Counted from the first letter of the stretch, positions 24,801 through 34,044 are shown. The stretch is DNA of 37,744 nt from Porticoccus sp963974675 (GCA_963974675.1 CAXBDQ010000021.1:1-37744); one strand, 5' to 3'. A program made the numbers and translations. The notes: a model not told the origin generated them from the sequence alone.

Positions 24801-26975
24801 ATGAACAAATTATTTGCTAGTTGCCCGAAAGGCCTTGAAGAATTATTAGCCAGCGAACTCGAATCACTGGGTGCAGATCAGGTTCGACTCACGGTGGCCG
24901 GTGTTTATGTTGAAGGCTCCTTGGAATTCGCCTATCGGGCTTGTTTGTGGTCTCGTATAGCGAACCGAATTCTGATGCCGCTGGATAAATTTGATGTGGC
25001 CAGTGCGGATGATCTCTATGACGGAATAAAAGCCATTCCCTGGTATATACATTTAACGCCACGCCAGACCATTGCCGTTGATTTTATTGGCTCGAATGAT
25101 GCTATTCGCCATACTCAGTTCGGCGCTCAACGGGTAAAAGATGCCGTGGTTGATACCCTTCAGGAGCGTTTTAATGACCGTCCTGATGTGGATCTTAAAA
25201 ACCCGGATATCCGTATCAATGTACGTTTGTCCCGAGACAAGGCCAATGTCAGCCTGGATCTGTCGGGCGATAGTCTACACAAGCGTGGTTATCGCACAGC
25301 TATGGTGCCGGCGCCCCTGAAGGAAAATCTGGCCGCAGCACTTTTGATACGGTCAGGTTGGCCAGACATTGCCGCCCAAGGTGGTGCGTTAATCGACCCT
25401 ATGTGCGGCAGCGGTACCCTACTTATTGAGGGGGCAATGATTGCGGCGGATATTGCTCCGGGCCTCAATCGCGAAAAGTTTGGATTTCATAGTTGGTCAC
25501 AACATGATGCTGGCCTGTGGGAGACGGTTCGACAGGAGGCGCTGGGTCGGTCTCAAAAAGGACTGGCCAAAGAATTACCAGAAATTCGTGGCTATGATAA
25601 AGACTCCCGTGCCATCAGGGCTTCCCAGGAAAACATTGCTTATGCCGGTCTTGATAAGCATGTCAGGGTTATTCCCAAGCCCATGACAGCCTTTAAGCGA
25701 CCCACCCATACTAAAATTGATCATGGATTGATGATCTGTAATCCACCCTATGGTGAGCGTTGGGGAGAAATGGAAGAACTTCGACCTCTGTATCAGAGCT
25801 TAGGTGAACTGGCCAAGCGTGAATGTCCCGGCTGGCGGCTAGCTGTTATCACGGGAAATGCCGAGCTGGCAGGAGAGCTGCGACTGAGGGCAGAGAAAAA
25901 ATACAAATTGTTTAACGGGACTATTCCCAGTCAATTATTGTTGTTCCAATTGAGAAGTGAGACGGAACAGGTACAAGAGCAGCAACCGCGGCAGCCACAA
26001 GCGTTGTCTGAGGGTGCGCAGATGTTTGCCAATCGTCTGAAGAAAAATGCCCGAAAACTGAATAACTGGTTGAAGCAATCGAAGGTAAGTTGTTATCGCC
26101 TCTACGATGCCGACATGTTCGAATATGCTGTGGCTGTGGATGTCTATAACGAAGCCATTCATGTTCAGGAATATGCCCCGCCTTCTGATATCGATGAGCA
26201 ACAGGCCAATAAGCATCTAACCGAAGTGCGTGAGGCATTACGCCAGCTCTACCCCGACAGCACTAAACAGCTGTTTTTTAAAGAGCGTCGCCGTCAAAAA
26301 GGTGATAGTCAATACCAGCGCCAACGTAGTCAGTCGAGAGACAATGCTATTTTTACGGTCATGGAAGGTGCGGCTAAATTTGAAGTTAATTTGTCGGCCT
26401 ACTTAGATACAGGCTTATTCCTCGACCACCGACCTGTGCGCAAGCTCATCGGAGATATGGCGGAGGGTAAACGCTTCCTCAACCTATTTTGCTATACCGG
26501 CGCGGCTACCGTTCAGGCTGCCATTGGTGGGGCGGTATCGAGCTTGAGTATAGATATGTCCAACAGCTACCTCGATTGGGCACAACGAAATTTTGCTTTG
26601 AATGATATGGAGACAAGTCGTCACCAGTTGTTGCGAGCAGATTGCCTTGAATGGTTAGAAAAAGCTGAGGATGTTGACGGTGAAGCGATACCGTTTGATC
26701 TGATTTTTCTTGATCCCCCCACATTTTCCAATTCTAAAAAAATGGAATCAGTTCTCGATATTCAGCGGGATCACCCAGGGTTGATTGATAACGCTATGGC
26801 CATTCTTGCGCCCGGAGGCACCCTGATTTTTTCCAACAACTTCCGTAAATTCTCCATGGAAAATAGTGTCATGGAGAACTATAAGGTTAAAAACATCACG
26901 GAGGATACGCTCGATCCAGATTTTCAGCGTAATCACAAAATACACAATTGTTGGTTGATTCAACACTCCGCTTAA
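24801..26975 (+). CDS. rlmL: Fused 23S rRNA methyltransferase RlmKL
   Basis: A bifunctional enzyme: the N-terminal half (RlmL) makes m2G2445 and the C-terminal half (RlmK) m7G2069 of 23S rRNA, E. coli numbering. A THUMP domain occupies about residues 45-155. The first SAM domain shows DPMCGSGT (199-206) and the catalytic NPPY (314-317). The second has FLNLFCYTGAATVQAA (from about 559) and LDPPTFSNSKK (DPP at 638-640). At 724 residues it is slightly longer than E. coli RlmKL (702). AGGA nine bases before the ATG fits a ribosome binding site. It is followed closely by a glutaredoxin-like gene on the same strand. Confidence 0.95.
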   Translation: MNKLFASCPKGLEELLASELESLGADQVRLTVAGVYVEGSLEFAYRACLWSRIANRILMPLDKFDVASADDLYDGIKAIPWYIHLTPRQTIAVDFIGSNDAIRHTQFGAQRVKDAVVDTLQERFNDRPDVDLKNPDIRINVRLSRDKANVSLDLSGDSLHKRGYRTAMVPAPLKENLAAALLIRSGWPDIAAQGGALIDPMCGSGTLLIEGAMIAADIAPGLNREKFGFHSWSQHDAGLWETVRQEALGRSQKGLAKELPEIRGYDKDSRAIRASQENIAYAGLDKHVRVIPKPMTAFKRPTHTKIDHGLMICNPPYGERWGEMEELRPLYQSLGELAKRECPGWRLAVITGNAELAGELRLRAEKKYKLFNGTIPSQLLLFQLRSETEQVQEQQPRQPQALSEGAQMFANRLKKNARKLNNWLKQSKVSCYRLYDADMFEYAVAVDVYNEAIHVQEYAPPSDIDEQQANKHLTEVREALRQLYPDSTKQLFFKERRRQKGDSQYQRQRSQSRDNAIFTVMEGAAKFEVNLSAYLDTGLFLDHRPVRKLIGDMAEGKRFLNLFCYTGAATVQAAIGGAVSSLSIDMSNSYLDWAQRNFALNDMETSRHQLLRADCLEWLEKAEDVDGEAIPFDLIFLDPPTFSNSKKMESVLDIQRDHPGLIDNAMAILAPGGTLIFSNNFRKFSMENSVMENYKVKNITEDTLDPDFQRNHKIHNCWLIQHSA

Positions 26976-27036
26976 AAATTGGAAGAGTTGTTTGCTCCAA
27001 AACAGCTCAGGGAATGGCAAGGAAAAAAGTTGGTTT

Positions 27037-27288
27037 ATGAGTTCTATTCTTCGTTTATACATAGGCCCCCATTGCCATCTTTGTGAGCAGGCAAAAAGCG
27101 TTATTTATCCGGCTCTTGAAGGGACAGGTTGGCGTTTAGAGGAAATAGATATTTCTGACAGCCGTGAGCTCAGAGAACTGTATGGGGTTCGAATCCCGGT
27201 CATAGTGACACCAGATGGTCAGGAAAAAGGTTGGCCCTTTACTGCCGGACAAGTGAAGCGCCTACTAGCATCAGTACATACAAGTTGA
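27037..27288 (+). CDS. Glutaredoxin-family (DUF836) small redox protein
   Basis: An 83-residue thioredoxin-fold protein. LRLYIGPHCHLCEQAKS carries a CHLC redox pair after the first strand, followed by EIDISDSRELRELYGVRIPV with the cis-proline (RIPV). That is the glutaredoxin/DUF836 pattern. The start at 27037 gives MSSILRLY, the normal N-terminus; an upstream TTG at 26992 adds fifteen residues without family support. Spacing to an AAGGAA is long (~13 bases), so translation may be weak or coupled to rlmKL, whose stop is 61 bases upstream. The partner is unknown. After it lie 189 bases with no feature I can support. Confidence 0.82.
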   Translation: MSSILRLYIGPHCHLCEQAKSVIYPALEGTGWRLEEIDISDSRELRELYGVRIPVIVTPDGQEKGWPFTAGQVKRLLASVHTS

Positions 27289-27477
27289 CGCGTAACTCAG
27301 ATAAATTGAATAGGCCTGTTAAGAAAATTTTTATAAGATGGTTTGTTTGCAGCGTTACCTCCAGAGATGTAGGCAGGCAGCGAGCTTGGGTCAATATAGG
27401 ACGATCATATTTGACCTCTGTGCCTATACTCTATGTCTCTATAGTCAAAGCCATATTTAACAAATGATGTATAAAGC

Positions 27478-29139
27478 ATGATGCCTGCCTCATTAGTGAA
27501 CTCTCTTTCTATCCGGTATTTACGGATGGACTGTATGGGGGGGGTAACAGCCGCGGTGGTCGCGTTGCCGTTAGCCTTAGCTTTTGGCGTTGCATCGGGA
27601 GCGGGCCCGACGGCAGGTATTTATGGCGCCATCTTTGTTGGACTGTTTGCCGCGTTATTTGGTGGTACGCCGCGTCAGGTATCGGGCCCCACGGGTCCGA
27701 TGACAGTAGTTATGGCCGGAGTATTTACTTCTCTCCAGGCCAAATATCCCGAAACTGGTTTAGTCATTGGATTCAGCGCGGTGATCCTTGCGGGTCTGAT
27801 ACAAATTGCTTTTGGGCTACTGAAGCTGGGTAAGTATTTTATCTTGGTACCCTATCCGGTGATCTCCGGTTTTATGACGGGTATTGGGGTGATTATTGTC
27901 ATTCTCCAAATTGGCCCCATGCTGGGTCACAGTAGTGCTTCTTCACTGCTCACGTCACTGGAAAGTATTCCCGATTGGTTACAGGCCGTTAGTGGACCAT
28001 CATTGATTCTGGGGTTGCTGTCTCTCATTATCGTGTCTTTGTGGCCAGCACGATTGGGCGTATGGTGTCCGCCGCCGTTAGCGGCTTTATTGCTTGGTAC
28101 GGGGGCTGCCTTATTATGGCTACCTTCAGAGTCTTTCGCCGTCATAGGTGATATCCCCTCTGGTTTCCCCATTCCCCATTGGCCCATTTTTACTCTTGAT
28201 GTGATGGGCGAGCTATTTTACGCAGCCATATTGCTGGCGGTTTTAGGCTCTATTGATTCATTGCTGACATCATTGGTGGCCGACAACCTGACTAAAGAAC
28301 ATCATGATTCTGATAAAGAGCTGATAGGGCAGGGTATTGGTAATACCGTTGCGGGATTCTTTGGTGGGTTGCCTGGTGCTGGTGCCACAATGCGGACCGT
28401 GGTGAACATTCGTGCTGGTGGCGTGACAGGTTATTCCGGCGCGATTCACTCATTAACGTTGTTGGCCATCATGTTGGGGGCCGGACAGTATGCATCCCAT
28501 ATTCCTCTAGCGGTATTGGCGGGCATTTTGATCAAAGTGGGTCTTAATATTGTCGATTGGCCATTTTTTGTGCGCATCACAAAACTACCGGCTAATACGG
28601 TCGTCTTGATGTTGATCGTGTTGTCTATGACAGTGTTTGTGGATCTGATTACGGCGGTGTTGGTGGGGGTGTTTATCTCAAATCTGATTACCATAGAACG
28701 GTTAACCAGTATTCAGCTCGATCAGGTTTATTTGACTAATGGTACGGATGATGAAAGCAACAATGAATCTGTTGAGCGGCAGCGACTTATTGCTCATCAA
28801 GGTGCGGTAGTTTTAATGAGGATTGTTGGCCCATTAAGTTTTGGCGTGGGCCGAGGTTTACGTCAAAACTTAACCAAATATGTGTTCCACCGTTTGATGA
28901 TTATTGACCTTTCGGGTGCTCATATAGTGGGGACATCAACAGCCATGATCCTTGATGAGCTGGTGCGTAGCGAGCTTTCTCATAACCGTGATGTTTATTT
29001 GGTGGGTTTATCCAAAAAAGCAGAGGCCATTTTGTCCCGGTTGGGTACGCTCGAGCGTTTAAGGCAAGACAAAATTTTTACTGCCATAGATGGTGCATTA
29101 GACTGCGCAGATACAACGCTACCCAAACCGGTTAGCTGA
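27478..29139 (+). CDS. SulP/SLC26-family anion transporter with STAS domain
   Basis: A 553-residue inner-membrane transporter. The signature of the SulP core appears near the N-terminus (AAVVALPLALAFGVASGAGP, then QVSGPTGPMTVVM). About ten to fourteen hydrophobic segments run to residue ~410, including GSIDSLLTSLVADNLTKEHH and GLPGAGATMRTVVNIRAGG. The C-terminal ~130 residues form a STAS domain (MIIDLSGAHIVGTSTAMILD). Members carry sulfate, bicarbonate or dicarboxylates; the sequence as read by eye does not settle which, though the NLTKEHHDSD region recalls bicarbonate-type BicA. Two ATGs in tandem start the gene with no good ribosome binding site. It converges with azoR. Confidence 0.9.
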   Translation: MMPASLVNSLSIRYLRMDCMGGVTAAVVALPLALAFGVASGAGPTAGIYGAIFVGLFAALFGGTPRQVSGPTGPMTVVMAGVFTSLQAKYPETGLVIGFSAVILAGLIQIAFGLLKLGKYFILVPYPVISGFMTGIGVIIVILQIGPMLGHSSASSLLTSLESIPDWLQAVSGPSLILGLLSLIIVSLWPARLGVWCPPPLAALLLGTGAALLWLPSESFAVIGDIPSGFPIPHWPIFTLDVMGELFYAAILLAVLGSIDSLLTSLVADNLTKEHHDSDKELIGQGIGNTVAGFFGGLPGAGATMRTVVNIRAGGVTGYSGAIHSLTLLAIMLGAGQYASHIPLAVLAGILIKVGLNIVDWPFFVRITKLPANTVVLMLIVLSMTVFVDLITAVLVGVFISNLITIERLTSIQLDQVYLTNGTDDESNNESVERQRLIAHQGAVVLMRIVGPLSFGVGRGLRQNLTKYVFHRLMIIDLSGAHIVGTSTAMILDELVRSELSHNRDVYLVGLSKKAEAILSRLGTLERLRQDKIFTAIDGALDCADTTLPKPVS

Positions 29140-29168
29140 AGGCTTTAGTCCGTTAAAAGTTCTTTTCG

Positions 29169-29801
29169 CTATGACATCTTTTGAGCAAGGGCGATAGCCT
29201 GTTCTCTTGCAGATGAAAGCGTTAAGGCTTTAGATTCGGAGTCTGTTAGTGTCGGCTCGACCAATAACGTATTGATATCCTTAAAACCTATAAAGCCTAG
29301 AATCACTTCCAAATAGCTTTTTTGGAAATCCATAGCGCTGGCCTCATGGCTACTGCTGTACTCTCCTCCCCGGGCTAATATCAGTGTGGCTGGTTTTCCC
29401 GTAACAAGGCCTGTATACCCCGATTCTGGTGAAAAGTTCCAGGTCAGGCCGGGCTGAGTAATCACATCAATATAATGTTTAAGCTTGTAGGGAATAGAAA
29501 AATTCCACATTGGGCTACTAAACAGATAATAATCAGCGGATTTAAATTGGTCGGTTATTTTAGAAATTGTTTCCCAGGCAGCACTTTCTTCGGCGGTGGG
29601 GTTCTCCCCATGCATTACCCGATATTTTGCATTAATTCTGTCACCATCAAATTCGGGTAAATCCAATTGCCATAAATCGAGAGTTTCAAGCTCGTTATCT
29701 GTACTGGCTGCTAAAAACGTGGAAATAAAAGAGTGAGCAACGTCGATGGAGGCTGAACGTTCTTTTCTGGGTGATGCTTCGATATACAGTAATTTAGGCA
29801 T
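29169..29801 (-). CDS. azoR: FMN-dependent NADH-azoreductase / quinone reductase
   Basis: A flavodoxin-fold enzyme that reduces quinones and azo compounds with NADH, mainly a defence against electrophiles. The N-terminal LLYIEASPRKERSASIDVAH is the FMN phosphate-binding region; FSSPMWNFSIPYKLKHYIDV is the strongly conserved AzoR segment, and LILARGGEYSSS follows. From the chosen ATG at 29801 the protein has 210 residues; the upstream TTG lacks support, and GAGAA sits properly before this ATG. It is probably part of a minus-strand redox/detoxification group with the esterase and MDR oxidoreductase, though 152 bases separate it from the esterase. Confidence 0.9.
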   Translation of the reverse strand: MPKLLYIEASPRKERSASIDVAHSFISTFLAASTDNELETLDLWQLDLPEFDGDRINAKYRVMHGENPTAEESAAWETISKITDQFKSADYYLFSSPMWNFSIPYKLKHYIDVITQPGLTWNFSPESGYTGLVTGKPATLILARGGEYSSSHEASAMDFQKSYLEVILGFIGFKDINTLLVEPTLTDSESKALTLSSAREQAIALAQKMS

Positions 29802-29953
29802 ATTGTTCTCACGATTCAAAGGTGGAATGACCAGAGGTTGAATATTTAGAGCTTATGAGCAAAATCATAAAGGTGCAAATAAGGGATGGGAATACACCTA
29901 CAACGTGAATAGGCCAAGTAAACGAAAATAACAAGCACAAAAAAATATAGTAC

Positions 29954-30838
29954 TTATTTCCAGTGTGTTTTCACAAACACTGCCATCTCCGCAATGGCGC
30001 TATTTGCCTCGGGAAGGTAGGGTGCCCACATATGAAAATCGTGCCACATGTGTTCCCACACTTTTAACGTGACATCCACACCGGCGGCCTTGGCTTTCTC
30101 TGCCAAGCGGGTTGAATCACTCAGCAATATCTCATCGGTACCCACATGAACCAATAGTGGAGGAAGTCCTTGAAGGTCGGCATACAGTGGCGAAATTAAA
30201 GGTAATTTTGCGTCATTTTTACCCATGTAATGAGATCCAAGCTTCAGTTGATCGTTAGAAATATAAGGGTCTATTTCTGCACAGGTTTCTATGCTTTCTC
30301 CCGTTAAGGCTAAATCTGTCCAGGGTGAAATACATAACGCCATAGCGGGAAGAGGTTTCTGGTTATCTCTCAATGAAACCAGCGTAGCCAGAGCGAGTCC
30401 AGCTCCGGCAGAGTCACCCGCAATAATAATATTTTTTGGCAAAACACCTTGATCTAAAACCCATTGATAAACCGTTAATGAATCTTCAAGTGCGGCGGGA
30501 AAGGGATGCTCCGGGGCCAGACGATAATCAACAGAAAGTGCTCGAACACCACAGGCGTGGGCTAAGTGACCCACCAGCCCTCGATGGGTGGCAGGGGAAC
30601 CCATAAAATAACCACCACCGTGAAGATAAAGTATCACGTTGTCTGGACTCGATTCAGAAGGCTCTAGCCATTCAGCGCTAACGCCCGCTGCATTGATGGG
30701 GGTGATGTGGACATCTTTTGGCGGCTTTAAAAACCGAGTGTCCCTGACCATCTTATGTCTCAGTGCAGGTAAAGGCTTGTTGTAGTGAGCCGTTGCTTTC
30801 AGTATTGTTCGCCATAAATAACTACGTTTAGAGGGCAT
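29954..30838 (-). CDS. HSL-family alpha/beta hydrolase (esterase/lipase)
   Basis: A 294-residue hormone-sensitive-lipase-type esterase (GDXG group). The oxyanion motif HGGG is at 73-76, nucleophile Ser143 sits in GDSAG, Asp235 lies in HVGTDE and His266 in MWHDF, giving a full catalytic triad. No signal peptide is seen, so it is likely cytoplasmic; the N-terminal ~40 residues would form the cap. Substrates are short acyl esters in most relatives; the physiological one is unknown. It is 42 bases downstream of the MDR oxidoreductase gene, probably co-transcribed. Confidence 0.9.
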   Translation of the reverse strand: MPSKRSYLWRTILKATAHYNKPLPALRHKMVRDTRFLKPPKDVHITPINAAGVSAEWLEPSESSPDNVILYLHGGGYFMGSPATHRGLVGHLAHACGVRALSVDYRLAPEHPFPAALEDSLTVYQWVLDQGVLPKNIIIAGDSAGAGLALATLVSLRDNQKPLPAMALCISPWTDLALTGESIETCAEIDPYISNDQLKLGSHYMGKNDAKLPLISPLYADLQGLPPLLVHVGTDEILLSDSTRLAEKAKAAGVDVTLKVWEHMWHDFHMWAPYLPEANSAIAEMAVFVKTHWK

Positions 30839-30880
30839 ATTTTTTTGTGCCTTTGTTGAACTATTTAATCGTAGAGCGAG

Positions 30881-31903
30881 TTAACGGACTAACTCTTCAA
30901 GTTGAATCAGGCGTTTGCCTAGGTTCTCGCCGCGGTACAGTCCCGCAATTGCATCAGGTGCCTGTTCAATGCCCTGTAGAATATCCTCACGGTAGTTTAT
31001 CAAGCCATCACCAACCCATTGGGTGAGTGCCGTCACAGCCTCCTGATAACGGTCGGCATAGTCAAAGACTAGAACCCCTTGCATGTGTGCGCGATTTACC
31101 AAAATCTGGCGTTCAACTCTAGGGCCCAAAGGAACTGGTTCCCAGCTTCCGATAGAGGCAGTGCCACAGATGACAATTCGAGCGCCCACATTTAGGTGTT
31201 TAAGTACCGCATCACTAATGCAGCCGCCGGTGTTATCAAAATAAACATCAACACCCTGGGGGCATACTTTGGCGAGATCCTGTTCAAATTGATCACTTTT
31301 ATAATCAATGGCATTGTCATATTGAAACAGTTCTCGGCACAGTTGTACTTTTTCGGGGCCGCCAGTAATACCGAGGGTATGGCAGCCTTTAAGTTTCGCT
31401 ATTTGACCGACGCACGAGCCCACAGCGCCGGCGGCGGTGGATACCACAACAGTTTCATTTGGTTGCGGTTGTCCAACCTCTAACAACCCAAAATAAGCCG
31501 TCATTCCATTTAGCCCAAGAACACCCAGTGACGTGGACAGGGGCAAGTGATTCCCACTAATTTTTCTCTGAATAGCGTCTGTTTTAACGGCAGCATAATC
31601 CTGCCAGCCAAACAGGCCCATCACATAGTCACCAGGTTGGTAATCAGGGTGCCGTGACGCAACAACTCGACCTGTAGCAAAAGAGCGCATAACACCACCC
31701 ACGGGTACCGGTTCAGCATAGTTAGCAACGCTACTGACCCAGCCTCGCATGGCCGGCTCTACCGACAGAAAAATATTGCGAACGAGAACTTCCCCATCAC
31801 GGAGTTCTGGCACACTCGTTTCTACAATGTCAAAATTCTCAGCCTGGGGAATGCCTGTTGGCCGCGAGTGGAGTCGAACTTGTCGGTTGCTTGGTTTGGT
31901 CAT
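30881..31903 (-). CDS. Zinc-free MDR NADP-dependent oxidoreductase (CurA/prostaglandin-reductase type)
   Basis: A 340-residue medium-chain reductase of the LTB4-dehydrogenase/CurA/YncB group, which reduces alkenal or alkenone double bonds with NADPH. Family marks are LSVEPAMRGWVS near residue 47, GVLGLNGMTAYFGLLEVG and the nucleotide-binding VVSTAAGAVGSCVGQIAKLK. The catalytic zinc ligands of alcohol dehydrogenases are absent. The order MDR oxidoreductase-esterase-azoreductase suggests a unit for reactive carbonyls or quinones; this is inference from family functions. The start ATG has no strong ribosome binding site. Confidence 0.9.
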   Translation of the reverse strand: MTKPSNRQVRLHSRPTGIPQAENFDIVETSVPELRDGEVLVRNIFLSVEPAMRGWVSSVANYAEPVPVGGVMRSFATGRVVASRHPDYQPGDYVMGLFGWQDYAAVKTDAIQRKISGNHLPLSTSLGVLGLNGMTAYFGLLEVGQPQPNETVVVSTAAGAVGSCVGQIAKLKGCHTLGITGGPEKVQLCRELFQYDNAIDYKSDQFEQDLAKVCPQGVDVYFDNTGGCISDAVLKHLNVGARIVICGTASIGSWEPVPLGPRVERQILVNRAHMQGVLVFDYADRYQEAVTALTQWVGDGLINYREDILQGIEQAPDAIAGLYRGENLGKRLIQLEELVR

Positions 31904-31943
31904 GTTTTTCTAGGTTGATATATCGGCTGCTGAGAGTTGGCCC

Positions 31944-32162
31944 CTATTGTTGAGCCAGTCGTGTTTTAATTTTTTCATCGCCAAACTCAATGATATCGCC
32001 AGAAACGATCTTTTTACGTTTTCGGGTCTCAACCTCGCCATTGACTAAAACAAGCCCTCCCGCCACCGCAATCTTGGCCTCAGCGCCACTGCTAACCATG
32101 CCTTCGAATTTCAGGATTTTATAGAGCTCAACAGGCTCCTTAGTAATTTCAACTTCTTTCAT
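31944..32162 (-). CDS. ybcJ: Small S4-domain RNA-binding protein (YbcJ-like)
   Basis: A 72-residue protein made almost wholly of one S4 RNA-binding domain: LYKILKFEGMVSSGAEAKIA, then GLVLVNGEVETRKRKKIVSG and DIIEFGDEKI. It matches the YbcJ type of E. coli in length and layout. The RNA target is unknown. It is first in the minus-strand series ahead of the MDR oxidoreductase, 40 bases apart, but a functional link is doubtful. The 172 bases upstream show no clear promoter. Confidence 0.85.
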   Translation of the reverse strand: MKEVEITKEPVELYKILKFEGMVSSGAEAKIAVAGGLVLVNGEVETRKRKKIVSGDIIEFGDEKIKTRLAQQ

Positions 32163-32334
32163 TATTTGGGCTCATTTGCTGGGGGAATGATTAGAGAAGG
32201 GATGTATAGGGAGAAGTATAGGCGCTTAAGAGTTTTCATAAAACGTATAAAGTGTTGCTGGTAGATTGCGGACAAAGCTGGGCACAAACAAGTGGCCGGT
32301 GATATTAAAATATGCCCCCAGTGCTCGGTAAAAC

Positions 32335-32727
32335 TTATGGTTTGGTTAATTTGTTAATTTGAGCAGCGTCCTCAGCAGAGAGTGTCTGGTAGCCGCGAAA
32401 AAAAGGCCATCCATATCCCCACCGAAAACGTGTTGGTAGAAATGGCGTGCCACCAACCCTCACCCCCGCTAACATGAGTTGTGCGATCTTGGGTTCTCCC
32501 GTAGCCGCCACACATTGCTGAAGTGCATTGTCTGCATCGAGACGCTGTTGATAGGAACCACCCATCCAGTAAGCGTAGTCGTGGGCCTCGCAGCACGATA
32601 ACCAAAGCTCCTTTTGTTCCAGCGTTCCATTGGGGAAAGAACTGCAGCCATCAGATAAAAATGGCTTGATATCCTCGGCCATTGCAGGGACGGCAAGCAG
32701 GGTTGATACAAAGATAAAAGTACGCAT
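32335..32727 (-). CDS. Small secreted protein with a phospholipase-A2-like CCxxHD motif
   Basis: From the ATG at 32725-32727 the product has 130 residues with a clear signal peptide (MRTFIFVSTLLAVPAMA, cleavage near 17/18). The mature part has DGCSSFPNG (Cys28) and SCCEAHDYAYWMGG (Cys45, Cys46, His49, Asp50), then ADNALQQC (Cys72). The CCxxHD arrangement, with the downstream cysteine, recalls the active-site helix of phospholipase A2, and the DGCS segment could stand for a metal loop. The classical YGCYCG calcium loop is not present, so enzymatic activity is uncertain. An upstream in-frame start at 32862 overlaps hspQ and hides the signal peptide, so I reject it. No ribosome binding site is obvious. 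I recall similar sequences in other Gammaproteobacteria without a firm function. Confidence 0.65.
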   Translation of the reverse strand: MRTFIFVSTLLAVPAMAEDIKPFLSDGCSSFPNGTLEQKELWLSCCEAHDYAYWMGGSYQQRLDADNALQQCVAATGEPKIAQLMLAGVRVGGTPFLPTRFRWGYGWPFFRGYQTLSAEDAAQINKLTKP

Positions 32728-32827
32728 AAGGTTATAAAAGTGTGCAGTGCCTTGTGAGCATATGACACTTATTCTTGGGTAGGTTGTTTGCGGGTATTTT
32801 TTTATGGCCTTATCAGCAACAACCATT

Positions 32828-33157
32828 TTAATTTGTAGGCTTATGACGAATATATCGACCATGGTCTAATTTCAAAAAAACCTGATCCAGCATAGGGTGA
32901 TTGATCGGTTCTAAGAAAGAATCGGGTTCTAAATGCTGTTCGGCGACATACGTTGAATGTGTTTTTCCATCGACCAGAACATGATACCAAGGTTCATCTT
33001 TAGGTGGTCGAGACGTTGCAACCTCTTCATACCAGTCTTCAGACAATTGAAAGTCTCTATCAATATCGACAATCACTCCGCGATACCCATAAAGCCTGTG
33101 GTGGATCAACTCACCAACAGAAAATTTTGCATTGGTAATATTTGTTACCGTTCCCAT
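32828..33157 (-). CDS. hspQ: Heat shock protein HspQ
   Basis: HspQ (YccV) is a small cytoplasmic protein that is an adaptor and specificity factor for the Lon protease in related bacteria and also binds hemimethylated DNA. The sequence KFSVGELIHHRLYGYRGVIV, DIDRDFQLSEDWYEE and PWYHVLVDGKTHSTYVAEQH follows the family closely. The start at 33157 gives 109 residues; GGAG seven bases upstream supports it over a GTG two codons earlier. It lies between murI and the PLA2-like gene on the same strand, with gaps of about 90-100 bases on each side. No heat-shock (sigma32) promoter was recognised upstream. Confidence 0.93.
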   Translation of the reverse strand: MGTVTNITNAKFSVGELIHHRLYGYRGVIVDIDRDFQLSEDWYEEVATSRPPKDEPWYHVLVDGKTHSTYVAEQHLEPDSFLEPINHPMLDQVFLKLDHGRYIRHKPTN

Positions 33158-33249
33158 AGACACTTCTCCATCAACGATCGGGTTGGCTTGCTAATACCTC
33201 CACCACGTTCTGCCTGAAGCGTAGCGACGGGTGTTAATTGATGACTTTA

Positions 33250-34044
33250 TTAGGGACTAATTTCGGATACATTGATACCACTACCCCATAACTCGCTCAT
33301 GGGCCCGATAACATTAGCCACGTTTCCACTGGTCCAGAACGCTGCTTTACCCTGTGTGCTATTTAAATTTTCGAGATTGAGTGCATGCAATCGTCTACTA
33401 ACCTCCATTGCTACAGGTGTTGCTGTATCAATAATAGTAGCTTCCCCACCAACAACCTTATTGATGGCTGATATAAGAAATGAAAAATGAGTACAACCCA
33501 AAATTATCTGATCACTACCTGCGGACAATAGAGGGCGAATATAATGCTCGGCCACATCGGTAGCCTTATCACCGTTGTGATTGAGATTTTCCACTAACGA
33601 AACAAATTCAGGGCAAGCCATTGTTTCTATGGTGACCATTTTGGAATACGTCGTTTTAAGTTGTTGGAACGAATCACTCTCTAATGTTTGTTGAGTCGCT
33701 AGCACGCCGATAACACCGGTTTTACTTTGTAGCGCCGCGGGCTTAATCCCTGGTTCAACGCCAAAAATAGGAATAGAAAATTTTGAGCGCAGATCGCTGA
33801 TGGTGTTAACGGTAGCGGTATTACATGCCACTACAACAGCCTTGCAGCCCTGATTAATCAGAAAATTAACAATGTATTCAGATCGCTCTCTAATAATAGG
33901 GGTTGCTTTAACCCCATAGGGAGAAAATCCTAAATCTGCGAAGTACATTAAATCTTCTTCTGGAAGAGCAGTCCTAATAGCATGGCCAATAGATAATCCA
34001 CCGACACCAGAATCAAATATTCCTATTGGTTTTTGTCGTTCCAT
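33250..34044 (-). CDS. murI: Glutamate racemase
   Basis: It makes D-glutamate for peptidoglycan. Both catalytic cysteines are present, in VACNTAT (Cys74) and LGCTHF (Cys184, His186). The N-terminal GIFDSGVGGLSIGHAIRTAL with its catalytic-region aspartate and the SPYG motif (about 41-44) complete the pattern. Length 264 is normal. The ATG is preceded by AT-rich sequence without a Shine-Dalgarno motif. The 134 bases upstream hold four consecutive inverted repeats. Only the hspQ gene is close downstream. murI is not next to its frequent neighbours in other bacteria, such as btuB or rRNA genes. Confidence 0.93.
   Translation of the reverse strand: MERQKPIGIFDSGVGGLSIGHAIRTALPEEDLMYFADLGFSPYGVKATPIIRERSEYIVNFLINQGCKAVVVACNTATVNTISDLRSKFSIPIFGVEPGIKPAALQSKTGVIGVLATQQTLESDSFQQLKTTYSKMVTIETMACPEFVSLVENLNHNGDKATDVAEHYIRPLLSAGSDQIILGCTHFSFLISAINKVVGGEATIIDTATPVAMEVSRRLHALNLENLNSTQGKAAFWTSGNVANVIGPMSELWGSGINVSEISP

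Noticed and set aside
26992..27036. TTG-initiated extension of the glutaredoxin-like protein
   Set aside because: The extra fifteen residues have no family counterpart and the internal ATG gives the normal N-terminus.
32469..32862. Longer or alternative frames over the PLA2-like gene, including a start at 32862
   Set aside because: The 32862 start overlaps hspQ and places 45 unrelated residues before a clear signal peptide; the other frame lacks any motif.
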